Made by a program: the position numbers and the translations under genes | The notes under the pieces: generated by a model | What the model was told of the DNA's origin: nothing | Database searches by the model: none | Seen by the model: only the letters and a program-made list of their open reading frames with translations | Part shown: one piece after another, positions 10,614 to 17,286 of the stretch | How positions within the stretch are numbered: position 1 is the first letter of the stretch | How the letters are laid out: each line of letters starts with the position of its first letter | From: Geomicrobium sediminis | Lineage (GTDB): Bacteria; Bacillota; Bacilli; Bacillales; Marinococcaceae | NCBI RefSeq assembly: GCF_016908595.1 | Contig: NZ_JAFBEC010000007.1 | Coordinates: forward strand, 62,001-126,000 | DNA length: 64,000 nucleotides | Direction: 5' to 3'

Positions 10614-11537
10614 TTACTTTTGTTCGTTAACATCTTCAATCCACTCATACGATGGAATCATTAAGCCAACTCTGCCGTCATCATGACTTCGTGTCGCATA
10701 AATAATACCAATCACTTCACCATCATCATTAATCGCTGGACTCCCAGAATTCCCGCTATACGTTGGTGCGGATATTAACGTTGGTGTGCCCGTCTCAATA
10801 ATTTCTCCTTCATTCGCAATACCAGTAAATGTCAAAGGGTTGCCGATAATCGTTAGATTCGTTCCTGTATCAAATGATTCATCTGTGGCTATAGGCAACG
10901 ACTCAACTGGCACATCAGTTTCTAGTTGAACGAGTGCAAAGTCGTGATCCTCAGATTCCATTACGACCTCGCCTCGATACGCAGAGCCATCATGTAAGGT
11001 CGCAATCACTTGAAAGGCATTTTCAATAACGTGCCGATTTGTCGCAAGTAACCCGTCTTCATTTACGAAAAAGCCTGTCCCTCTCGAAGATTGCCCTTCA
11101 CCTTCTACTTGCATCGTTACGACCGACTCTCGCCACTCTTGAACTTCCTCATTTTGAGACAGTTCATAAGACGTAGCTAGGAAATCAATCACTTCCGGCC
11201 GTAAATATTGAAATAATGCAGTCGCCCCTTGAATGACGAGTAAGAAAGAGACGAAAATGATTCCAATCTTTTGCCACCGCTTCATTTTTTTCTTCTTTTT
11301 CGTAGTTTTCTCGTCGTCAGGTTCATCATTTAGAAAATATTCGAGGGGAGGTTCTTCTGGTGGGATATTTTCGTCTATGTACGATTCTTCCTCATTCGTT
11401 CCTTCTTCATTTAGTTCTATATCGTGATCCGTTAGCGTTTCATCAATTGGATGCTCTTTATGTTCGCTAGGGTCATTTCTATTTTTCTCTTCATTGTCTA
11501 GATTGATGTTCTTTTTATCATCATCATGCGGTCTCAT
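10614..11537 (-). CDS. Membrane-anchored trypsin-like serine protease (S1C/HtrA-like, no PDZ)
   Basis: The protein has a very acidic cytoplasmic N-terminus (about 75 residues), a Lys-rich stop-transfer patch, one transmembrane helix near residues 91-110 and an extracellular chymotrypsin-fold protease. The catalytic triad is visible as RHVIE (His 169), DFALV (Asp 199) and GNSGSP (Ser 264). The protein ends soon after the protease domain, so the PDZ domain of true HtrA/DegP is absent. A longer frame begins at 11576, but that codon lies inside a good extended -10 sequence (11572-11577). The ATG at 11537 has AAAGGGG upstream, giving 307 residues. It is the first gene of the addBA-sbcDC operon, which is not its usual partner; the substrate is unknown. 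Confidence 0.85.
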   Translation of the reverse strand: MRPHDDDKKNINLDNEEKNRNDPSEHKEHPIDETLTDHDIELNEEGTNEEESYIDENIPPEEPPLEYFLNDEPDDEKTTKKKKKMKRWQKIGIIFVSFLLVIQGATALFQYLRPEVIDFLATSYELSQNEEVQEWRESVVTMQVEGEGQSSRGTGFFVNEDGLLATNRHVIENAFQVIATLHDGSAYRGEVVMESEDHDFALVQLETDVPVESLPIATDESFDTGTNLTIIGNPLTFTGIANEGEIIETGTPTLISAPTYSGNSGSPAINDDGEVIGIIYATRSHDDGRVGLMIPSYEWIEDVNEQK

Positions 11538-11569
11538 ACGTAAATAAGCCCCTTTTACAATAACTATGT

Positions 11570-11579
11570 CCATCATATC
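11570..11579 (-). promoter_or_regulatory. Extended -10 promoter of the protease-add-sbc operon
   Basis: On the minus strand TGA-TATGAT (-10 at 11572-11577) fits an extended -10 element; no good -35 is seen. It would start transcription near 11565, which excludes the upstream ATG at 11576 as the start of the protease gene. Confidence 0.45.
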
Positions 11580-11620
11580 ATTTATGAAATGGTTCGGTCA
11601 TTTGAAAAGAACATCTGTTC

Positions 11621-11652
11621 ACAAAAAATAAAACGCACCTGTAAAGGTGCGC
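11621..11652 (-). terminator. Rho-independent terminator (leftward)
   Basis: A perfect 7-bp stem (CGCACCT/AGGTGCG, 4-base loop) is followed on the minus strand by a T-rich tract. It ends leftward transcripts before the protease operon. It lies about 230 bases beyond the rhodanese stop, so either the rhodanese mRNA has a long 3' tail or a small RNA is made here. Confidence 0.8.
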
Positions 11653-11831
11653 AATGATCCATTTTCAAAAAACTGGTTTTCTTCACTAGTTTACTATGAT
11701 CGCTTTCCGAGCAATTAATGGCAAAACTCCATTATAATCGCTCGTGTACGAAAGAATATAAGCGATCGTGCAAAAACAGTTCTAAACATAGCCACAATAA
11801 GACATTCATTCATTTAGATGATTGTATTCCA

Positions 11832-11875
11832 AACGTTATGTTTCTTAGGCAATCTCTTGACCAAGAAACATAACG
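11832..11875. repeat. 14-bp inverted repeat after the rhodanese gene
   Basis: ACGTTATGTTTCTT at 11832-11845 is repeated inverted at 11862-11875 with a 16-base loop. The stem is A/T-rich and lacks a clear following T-run on the minus strand. It may be a weak terminator or mRNA-stabilising hairpin for the rhodanese gene. The rest of 11577-11883 holds no convincing ORF. Confidence 0.6.
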
Positions 11876-11883
11876 TCATTTTA

Positions 11884-12777
11884 TTATTTCGTATGCAATG
11901 GAAGCGATGAATCGCCTGCCCACTCCGTCATTGAACCATCATACACAGCAACGTCTTTTTTACCGAGAAGATAAAGTACAAAGGCATTCCAAGTGGCTGC
12001 GATTCCACCACCACAGTAAGCGATGACTTTCTTACTTGAATCAAGCGCTCCAGTTGGTTCAAAGATGTCACGTAATTGCTGTTCTTCTCTTACTTTAAAC
12101 GTCTCGTCATCGTTAAGAGATGCAAAAAAGACATTGTGGCTAGTAGGAATGTGTCCTGGGCGGCCGTACGTGTTCTTTTCCCCAGAGAAATCAGCTGGTG
12201 ACAAGCAGTTTAAGAGGACGGTATTTGAATCAGTCGTTGCTCGTTTAACGTCTTCTTTTGTAGCAAGTAACTCCGTGTTTCGAGCGATCGTCACATTTCC
12301 TTTCGGGTATTCGTTTGTACCCGTTTCAACATTTCGTCCTTCATGTTTCCATTTTCTAAATCCACCTTCTAAGATTGAAACGTTCTCGAACCCTTCAAAA
12401 CGAAGATGCCACCAAAGTCTAGAAGCCCAATCTGATGCACTAATGTTCGTACCAACGACAGCAATTTGATCATATACAACAACATGTGTGTCATCACTTA
12501 CACCGAGTCGTTCAATTGCTTCTTTAAATTGCTCTTCACTAGGTACTGTAAATGCGCTAGCACTGTTCGAATCTGCAAGCTCTCCTGCAATGTCTCCATA
12601 AACAGCACCAGGTATATGTCCTTCTTCGTATGCTTCTTTTCCAGACTTCACGTCATACGGACGCCCTTCTTCCGTTGAAGGCATTAAAAACGTTGTTGCG
12701 TCTATAATTCGAACTTTAGGGTCTTCTAGGTGCTCTTGTAACCATTCTGTCGTTACTAACGGTGATTGATTTGTCAA
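11884..12777 (-). CDS. Tandem-rhodanese sulfurtransferase
   Basis: The protein has two rhodanese domains in the thiosulfate/3-mercaptopyruvate sulfurtransferase arrangement: an inactive N-terminal domain and a C-terminal domain with the active-site loop YCGGGIAAT (Cys near 255). It should move sulfane sulfur to a thiol or cyanide acceptor in the cytoplasm. The loop sequence does not decide between thiosulfate and mercaptopyruvate as donor. A GTG at 12786 abuts the GGGA ribosome site, so the TTG at 12777 (GGAGTG, 6-base spacing, 297 residues) is the more likely start. It is monocistronic. Confidence 0.88.
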   Translation of the reverse strand: MTNQSPLVTTEWLQEHLEDPKVRIIDATTFLMPSTEEGRPYDVKSGKEAYEEGHIPGAVYGDIAGELADSNSASAFTVPSEEQFKEAIERLGVSDDTHVVVYDQIAVVGTNISASDWASRLWWHLRFEGFENVSILEGGFRKWKHEGRNVETGTNEYPKGNVTIARNTELLATKEDVKRATTDSNTVLLNCLSPADFSGEKNTYGRPGHIPTSHNVFFASLNDDETFKVREEQQLRDIFEPTGALDSSKKVIAYCGGGIAATWNAFVLYLLGKKDVAVYDGSMTEWAGDSSLPLHTK

Positions 12778-12935
12778 TGTCAACACTCCCTTTGTTATTT
12801 CACTATTAAGTTACCATTATTCCGATCTATCTACAAGGATTTCGCTTATCATCTCGTATAGACTGTTTCATTACGTTTTTATTTATGCACATTATTACGG
12901 TACGTGAAATTTTTTACCGTTTGATCAGTCATTTG

Positions 12936-13490
12936 TCACCCATTCTCATCCTTTGGGTCGGCTATCTTCACCTTCTGCTCATTTGGATTTAAATAATCAT
13001 GCGTCTCTTGAAGAGCGGCAATGATCGCACCCGTTGCTTGAATCCATCCGCCTGCAATCGCTAAATCCTCGGAATCGATGTCTTGTTTCTCTTGAATTCC
13101 AGCAAGTGCTTGTGCTCCGTTTCCGACCACTTGTAGACCATTTGCATAAACATTGACGAGTTCTTCGTCTTCAATGGCTGTATATATCGACAATGAACCA
13201 CCTGTTGCTTGAAACAGATCACCCGTAATCGCTAAATCTAAATCATCAAGAAAGACACCGCGAAGAACGATTACATTGCCAATGGCAGGAATGATGTTGC
13301 CGTATTGATCAAGCGTATTGTCTGCTTCATCAGCGAGTACGGCCGCCCCTACTGCTTGTAAAGAATTCCCGATGATTGCGTACGGTTGATTCCCATCACC
13401 AATAACGAGAATAGGTGTACCACCGATAGCAGAAATTACAGTTCCGATCGCTTGAGCCCATGAACCGAATAGCGCCTGGATACTCCCCAT
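12936..13490 (-). CDS. Repetitive Gly/Ala-rich protein (DUF6944-like)
   Basis: The function is unknown. From the ATG at 13490 (AGGAGGGG 7-8 bases upstream) it has 184 residues. It is built of about five degenerate units with the core [small]-x-x-[LIAF]-Q-[AV]-[VTI]-G, for example SWAQAIG, NSLQAVG, DLFQATG, NGLQVVG and GWIQATG. These are separated by 25-45 residues containing acidic turns such as EDEELV and DSEDLA. No signal peptide or clear transmembrane helix is present, though the hydrophobic repeat units could associate with membranes or self-assemble. I recall similar Bacillaceae proteins under DUF6944, but that is memory only. It is divergent from R2lox and shares a 135-base intergenic region with a perfect cre site. 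Confidence 0.72.
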   Translation of the reverse strand: MGSIQALFGSWAQAIGTVISAIGGTPILVIGDGNQPYAIIGNSLQAVGAAVLADEADNTLDQYGNIIPAIGNVIVLRGVFLDDLDLAITGDLFQATGGSLSIYTAIEDEELVNVYANGLQVVGNGAQALAGIQEKQDIDSEDLAIAGGWIQATGAIIAALQETHDYLNPNEQKVKIADPKDENG

Positions 13491-13544
13491 CACCACTCCC
13501 CTCCTACACCCACTACTGTATTCAAAGAAATACACCGAGTGAAA

Positions 13545-13558
13545 TGTAAGCGTTAACA
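13545..13558 (+). promoter_or_regulatory. cre site (CcpA operator)
   Basis: TGTAAGCGTTAACA matches the cre consensus TGWAAGCGYTWNCW at every position. It lies between the divergent DUF6944-like and R2lox genes. For R2lox it would sit upstream of a weak promoter (TAGACA 13573-13578, 17 bases, TTAAGA 13596-13601). For the leftward gene it overlaps a possible -35. Confidence 0.75.
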
Positions 13559-13625
13559 AAAAGTGACAAAAATAGACAAAGTTGCTTTGCTACACTTAAG
13601 ACATACCATTTTAAGGGAGGCTCAT

Positions 13626-14486
13626 ATGACGAAAAAAACGCTCATTACTAGCAGTCGTCGCCTAGACGAACAATCTTTACCCTACAAGCTTTACAAAAAA
13701 GCCAATCGTTTTGGGACTTGGAACCCTGAAGACATTAATTATTCTCACGACAAAGCTCATTGGCCGCATTTACCTGATGAACAAAAACAAGCGATCCTTC
13801 GAGTTATTGCTAAATTCCAAGGCGGAGAAGAAGCCGTCACTCGTGATTTATTACCATTAATCATGGTCATTTCTAATGAAGGAAGAATTGAAGAAGAAAT
13901 GTTTTTAACGACGTTTCTCCACGAAGAAGCCAAACATACAGAGTTTTTCCAACTCGTCCTCTCGACAATCGATGAAACAGAACCATTATCTAAGCATTAC
14001 GATCCTGCTTATGAACAATTATTTAATGAAACATTGCCAAATGCAATGGACAGACTGTTAACGGATCAATCTCCAGAAGCCATTGCTGACGCTGCGACGA
14101 TTTATAACATGTTTGTCGAAGGTGTTCTTGCAGAATCTGGTTATCATACGTTTTACGAACAACTTCAACATACAGGAATGATGCCTGGGCTTCTTGAAGG
14201 AGTCGGTTATTTAAAGCGTGATGAATCGAGACATATTGCGTACGGTACCTATTTGTTGCACCGCATTATAAAAGAACACCCGCACATTTATGATCAAGTC
14301 ATCGAGCGCCTTGATGAATTAAAACCAGTTGCTGTGAACTTCAGTAAAGATGAAAATGGCACGATTAATGAAGATTCATTAGCGTACATGATGAAACAAT
14401 TAGATACAAGGTTAAACATATTAAAACGAGCGAAGCGTCAAAGTAACGATGATGCTGATCGTGATATTGAAAGCACGGTTCTTTAA
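13626..14486 (+). CDS. R2-like ligand-binding oxidase (R2lox), Mn/Fe ferritin-like protein
   Basis: This belongs to the ribonucleotide-reductase-R2-like family that binds a heterodinuclear Mn/Fe cofactor and a fatty-acid-like ligand; the physiological reaction is not known. All six metal ligands fit by position: Glu68, Glu101 and His104 (HEEAKH), Glu165 (FVEGV), Glu200 and His203 (DESRH). Val71 and Tyr160 match the pair that forms the Val-Tyr ether crosslink in the Geobacillus protein. The lack of nrdA/nrdE nearby argues against a true R2 subunit. The ATG at 13626 has AAGGGAGG 6-7 bases upstream and gives 286 residues. The stop is only 4 bases from the end of the IS remnant. Confidence 0.9.
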   Translation: MTKKTLITSSRRLDEQSLPYKLYKKANRFGTWNPEDINYSHDKAHWPHLPDEQKQAILRVIAKFQGGEEAVTRDLLPLIMVISNEGRIEEEMFLTTFLHEEAKHTEFFQLVLSTIDETEPLSKHYDPAYEQLFNETLPNAMDRLLTDQSPEAIADAATIYNMFVEGVLAESGYHTFYEQLQHTGMMPGLLEGVGYLKRDESRHIAYGTYLLHRIIKEHPHIYDQVIERLDELKPVAVNFSKDENGTINEDSLAYMMKQLDTRLNILKRAKRQSNDDADRDIESTVL

Positions 14487-14561
14487 CTTACAAAAACTCC
14501 GCAATGATTTGCAGAGGGCGCTGAAAAACAGCGGTTTGCTTCAAAAAAAACCCAAGTAACT

Positions 14562-14612
14562 AAAAAACGGATGCCTAATTTCCATAAAAAGGGAATTAGG
14601 CATCCGTTTTTT
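14562..14612. terminator. Bidirectional terminator inside the IS left arm
   Basis: A long inverted repeat (AAAACGGATGCCTAATT and its complement) with A-runs on the left and T-runs on the right can terminate in both directions. It is the nearest terminator downstream of R2lox. Confidence 0.8.
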
Positions 14613-14637
14613 ACGATTTCAGTGTCTATGGGGGAGT

Positions 14638-14849
14638 CTATTTCCCCATTAACTTGAGAATTCGTTTGATGTTCACCGTGAATAATGCCACCGCACCCTG
14701 CAACTCCATACTTAAGAGACCCGAGATGAGGCGGTTTCATACCCGTGTCGGTGCTTGAGTTCGCTGTTCTTAGCTTCAATTTTGTAACGCTCACGAGCTC
14801 GTGTTTTGAACGATTCCGTTTCTTGAAACGCCATCTGCGCGGTACTGAA
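14638..14849 (-). pseudogene. IS1182-family transposase, C-terminal fragment with frameshift
   Basis: Reading leftward from about 14849, the translation gives the family C-terminus: AFQETESFK, then ERYKIEAKNSELKHRHGY. A one-base deletion near 14720 follows, and the next frame continues GLLSMELQG...FTVNIKRILKLMGK to a TAG at 14638-14640. This matches the conserved end of IS1182-type transposases recalled from Bacillus. The N-terminal DDE part is missing. The neighbouring 103-residue frame at 14483-14794 is an out-of-frame shadow. Confidence 0.82.
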
Positions 14850-14861
14850 AAAGTCTCTACT

Positions 14862-14905
14862 AAAGAACGGACGCTCGAATTTAATCGAGCGTCCGTTCTT
14901 TTTTG
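14862..14905. terminator. Strong perfect hairpin, bidirectional terminator-like
   Basis: AAAGAACGGACGCTCGA at 14862-14878 is inverted at 14885-14901 and flanked by T-runs. It may be an insulating terminator of the element, or a sequence brought in between the two inverted transposase fragments. Confidence 0.7.
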
Positions 14906-14924
14906 ATAAACTTAGACTAGAGCC

Positions 14925-15055
14925 ATGATTTCCACTGCAGGCGGATGCTTGCCGCGGAGGAGCGGTCGAGCCTCCTCAGGCAAGCCTTTCGGGGTCTCAA
15001 CTCGCCCCTTTTTCCGCAGGCGTCACCGCCTTTCGTTCCAATCAAAGGAGTCCGT
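14925..15055. repeat. Dispersed Bacillaceae intergenic repeat
   Basis: The sequence runs from ATTTCCACTGCAGGCGGATG through CCGCGGAGGAGCGGTCGAGC, CTCCTCAGGC, GGGGTCTCAACTCG and CCGCAGGCGTCACCGCC to CCAATCAAAGGAGTCCG. This order of blocks is that of a G+C-rich repeat I recall as common between genes in many Bacillaceae. It contains several internal inverted repeats and no ORF. Its G+C content is visibly higher than the surroundings. Confidence 0.7.
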
Positions 15056-15077
15056 TAAAAGAAGAATTCGGTGAGGC

Positions 15078-15180
15078 ACAGAGGTCCTAAAAGCCATGAC
15101 CTATGATTTTGATATCGAGAAATACCAAAGATGCCCGTTCCAAGAAGGTTGCTATAAAGCAGGGGAGAAAAGCAAACCTA
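15078..15180 (+). pseudogene. IS1182-family transposase, internal fragment (opposite orientation)
   Basis: Plus-strand translation gives TEVLKAMTYDFDIEKYQ, then RCPFQEGCYKAGEKSK. This is the Cys-containing segment that normally lies just before the C-terminal part found at 14638-14849. Here it is on the other strand, bounded by a stop upstream and unrelated sequence downstream, so part of the element has been inverted. Confidence 0.7.
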
Positions 15181-15249
15181 TTCGGAAACCATTAAATCCG
15201 CTGAGCACGCCCTCTGATTTGCATCGCGGAGTTTTTGTTTACATAATTA

Positions 15250-16422
15250 TTATACAGTTAACTTTGATGCTTTTAAATAGAGCTCAAAAAACGTTTCTTC
15301 AGTCGTTTCTTTCGGATTCGTAAACGAACTAACATCTGTCGTTGCGTCTTTTGCCATTTGTTTGTAATCACTTTCGGTCATTTCATATTCTGAAAGACTA
15401 GGAATACCAATGCGTTCAATGAGTTGTTCAACGAAAACCACTGCATCGCTCGCCTTTTTGCGACCACCTGGTTCAAAGATGTTGGCGATCGTTTCAAACC
15501 GATCCGGACAGGCGTCTACATTGTAGGCCATAACGACCGGAAGAAGATTCGCATTTGCAATTCCGTGTGGTACGTTAAATTTTCCACCTAATGGATGAGC
15601 CAATGCGTGAGTATTGCCGAGCCCTGCATTTTGGAATGCGATGCCCGCAAGAAGACTTCCTGCCATCATCTCTTCTCTCGCTTCAAGATCTTCACCATTT
15701 GTAACTGCGCGCTCTAGGCTTCTAGAAATCATCGCAATCGCTTCTAGCGCAATATGATCAATTAGCGGAGAATTGTTGTTCATCGTATTCTTAGACGTGT
15801 ACGCTTCGATTGCGTGTGTTAAAGCGTCACTACCTGTAGCTGCTGTTAATACTTTCGGTAACTTTAACGTTAGCACAGGATCTACGAGGGCAATGACAGG
15901 GGACATAAATGGATGACCAATCGCTTGCTTACGACCAGTTTCTTCATTTGTAATTACTGCCCATTGAGTCACTTCACTTCCCGTACCTGAAGTGGTTGGA
16001 ATCGTAATAAGTGGAGGGCCTTGCTTTTCAAATGTACGATTACCAATGATTGCATCGTAATCGTTAATGCTTCCATCGTTTGCTGACATGATGCTGATTG
16101 CTTTTGCTGCATCCATTACACTTCCGCCACCAACTGCGACGATGCTATCAAACTGCTGATTTTGAATCAACGTAGCACCTTTCATGACGACTTTACTAGG
16201 AGGGTTCGCAGGAATATCATGCATCACTTCATAGTCATACGTGTGCTCATCAAGTTTGTTTGTTACTACGTTTGCAATCCCTGCATCCATAATTCCTTGA
16301 TCTGTAAGTACGAGCGGACGTTTCTTCCCTAACTTTTGTAACTGATCATGAAGTGTAAGACTTGCATCTCGTTGAAAGACAACTGAAGTTCCTACAAAAA
16401 ATTGAAATTGGATTGTAGACAT
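15250..16422 (-). CDS. Iron-containing alcohol dehydrogenase
   Basis: This is a group III Fe-dependent alcohol dehydrogenase, NAD(P)-linked, interconverting an alcohol and aldehyde. The nucleotide motif GGGSVMD is at 98-104. The metal-site motifs DALTHAIEAY and GNTHALAHPLGGKFNVPHG supply one Asp and three His. The ATG at 16422 follows AAAGGAGG by 6 bases and gives 390 residues; a start at 16452 lacks this. The gene stands alone behind a sigma-A promoter with a cre site at the start of transcription, so it should be repressed on preferred sugars. The substrate cannot be told; ethanol, butanol and diol enzymes share this family. Confidence 0.9.
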   Translation of the reverse strand: MSTIQFQFFVGTSVVFQRDASLTLHDQLQKLGKKRPLVLTDQGIMDAGIANVVTNKLDEHTYDYEVMHDIPANPPSKVVMKGATLIQNQQFDSIVAVGGGSVMDAAKAISIMSANDGSINDYDAIIGNRTFEKQGPPLITIPTTSGTGSEVTQWAVITNEETGRKQAIGHPFMSPVIALVDPVLTLKLPKVLTAATGSDALTHAIEAYTSKNTMNNNSPLIDHIALEAIAMISRSLERAVTNGEDLEAREEMMAGSLLAGIAFQNAGLGNTHALAHPLGGKFNVPHGIANANLLPVVMAYNVDACPDRFETIANIFEPGGRKKASDAVVFVEQLIERIGIPSLSEYEMTESDYKQMAKDATTDVSSFTNPKETTEETFFELYLKASKLTV

Positions 16423-16437
16423 CGTATCCTCCTTTAA

Positions 16438-16451
16438 TGTAAGCGTTATCA
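16438..16451 (+). promoter_or_regulatory. cre site at the transcription start of the alcohol dehydrogenase
   Basis: TGTAAGCGTTATCA is a full match to TGWAAGCGYTWNCW. It covers about +3 to +16 relative to the predicted start and ends just upstream of the ribosome site, a position where CcpA blocks transcription. Confidence 0.8.
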
Positions 16452-16460
16452 CACAACGTT

Positions 16461-16489
16461 ATTTTACTCTTATTTTTCAAAAGATTCAA
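16461..16489 (-). promoter_or_regulatory. Sigma-A promoter of the iron alcohol dehydrogenase
   Basis: Minus strand: TTGAAT (16484-16489), 17 bases, TAAAAT (16461-16466). Predicted start is near 16454. Confidence 0.65.
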
Positions 16490-16499
16490 TCATTAAATC

Positions 16500-16527
16500 A
16501 AAAATAAACTGTCCAAGGACAGTTTAT
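16500..16527 (-). terminator. Terminator overlapping the stop of the 67-residue gene
   Basis: AATAAACTGTCC is followed by its complement with a 2-base centre and a T-rich tail on the minus strand. The stop codon of the preceding gene (16524-16526) lies in the stem. Confidence 0.75.
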
Positions 16528-16727
16528 TTCTCTTCAAAGTAATCTTTTAAGAAGCCGCCGACTTTACCGGTATCATCAATGACAAAATAGAATTCATCTG
16601 TTTCGTTCTTCACGTCATAATCTTTTCCGGGTGTAAGAACAGAATCTACTTTGTATTTTTTTGCATCGGCGTGAACGCAACGAATGCTTTTGATCGTTTC
16701 ACTGTTTTGCCATTTGAAGTGTAACAT
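16524..16727 (-). CDS. Small conserved protein (DUF6501-like), 67 residues
   Basis: The protein is soluble with mixed charge, beginning MLHFKWQ, with a central CVHADAKKY and ending KVGGFLKDYFEEK. I recall closely similar 67-70-residue Bacillaceae proteins listed as DUF6501, of unknown function. The ATG start has an AAAGGGG site at a rather long distance. It follows the 162-residue gene by 18 bases, so both probably form one transcript under the Fur-like operator at 17268. Confidence 0.7.
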   Translation of the reverse strand: MLHFKWQNSETIKSIRCVHADAKKYKVDSVLTPGKDYDVKNETDEFYFVIDDTGKVGGFLKDYFEEK

Positions 16728-16745
16728 TGCCTATAACTGCCCCTT

Positions 16746-17234
16746 TTAATCATCATGTAGTACGAGTTCTGGTAGATGATCTAATATAAATTGTGCTTTT
16801 GTCGCATCTGCCAATAAATTAAACCGCTTATAATACGTGAGCACTTTATCAAACTGTTGGTCCGTGTTCTTGTTCTCATCAAAAATTCGCTCAAATGCTT
16901 CGTCTGCTAACATAAATGCTGCGACAAAATCAGTAAATGGAATGACGTAGTTTTTTGCTTCTGTTTGAATTGAAGAGCAATAAATCATTTCATTAGATTG
17001 GTCCCTAAAAAACGAAGCTACTTCTTCCATGTACACTTGATAACTTTCTTGAACGAGCTGAGATTTGTCAGTGTAATACTGTTCAAGATCACGAAAAAAC
17101 GAGATGAAAAACGGTAAATCTTCTCGCTTTATATTTAAATCAAAACCTATTTCTTTGATCCTCGGCCAATTCATCGGTTCTAACGAGTGGTGTAGTGAGC
17201 GACAGTAAAAATAACGCTTGCGACTCAATGTCAT
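16746..17234 (-). CDS. Unknown 162-residue protein behind a Fur-box-like operator
   Basis: I do not recognise the family. The protein is mostly alpha-helical, acidic in its middle, with no signal peptide or transmembrane helix and no obvious metal motif. Two Cys are present (YFYCRS near the N-terminus and MIYCSS in the middle). The start chosen is the ATG at 17234, 5 bases after GAAAGGGG; the frame could open at a TTG at 17249 inside that ribosome site. The promoter overlaps a sequence with 14 of 19 matches to the Fur consensus, suggesting induction under iron limitation. Confidence 0.7.
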   Translation of the reverse strand: MTLSRKRYFYCRSLHHSLEPMNWPRIKEIGFDLNIKREDLPFFISFFRDLEQYYTDKSQLVQESYQVYMEEVASFFRDQSNEMIYCSSIQTEAKNYVIPFTDFVAAFMLADEAFERIFDENKNTDQQFDKVLTYYKRFNLLADATKAQFILDHLPELVLHDD

Positions 17235-17267
17235 GTCGTCCCCTTTCAAATCAGGCTCTAGTTAGTT

Positions 17268-17286
17268 GAGATTGATTATCAATAGT
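17268..17286 (-). promoter_or_regulatory. Fur-box-like operator
   Basis: On the minus strand ACTATTGATAATCAATCTC matches GATAATGATAATCATTATC at 14 of 19 positions, with the central TGATAATCA intact. It overlaps the -10 and transcription start of the promoter at 17284-17313. Confidence 0.6.

Larger units (their letters stand above)
14491..15237. mobile_element. Decayed and rearranged IS1182-type element
   Basis: The segment is bounded by a perfect 12-bp inverted repeat, CAAAAACTCCGC at 14491-14502 and GCGGAGTTTTTG at 15226-15237. The repeat extends imperfectly to about 30 bp, ending in AGAGGGCG on both sides. Inside are two transposase fragments in opposite orientations, two strong hairpins and a dispersed repeat. 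At about 750 bp it is half or less of a complete IS1182-family element, so it cannot move on its own. It separates R2lox from the alcohol dehydrogenase and accounts for the whole gene-free stretch 14487-15249. Confidence 0.82.

Noticed and set aside
11540-11576. N-terminal extension of the serine protease from ATG 11576
   Set aside because: The codon lies inside the predicted extended -10 and has no ribosome site, unlike ATG 11537.
13626-14486. Ribonucleotide reductase small subunit (NrdF/NrdB)
   Set aside because: No large-subunit gene is adjacent, and the residue pattern, including the Val71/Tyr160 crosslink pair, fits R2lox.
14483-14794. 103-residue ORF on the minus strand
   Set aside because: It is an out-of-frame reading of the decayed IS1182 transposase C-terminus; the meaningful peptides are in the other frames around the one-base deletion.
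14862-15055. CRISPR-like or tRNA-like structure from the clustered hairpins
   Set aside because: The hairpins are unique rather than regularly repeated, there are no spacers and no cas genes, and no cloverleaf can be formed.
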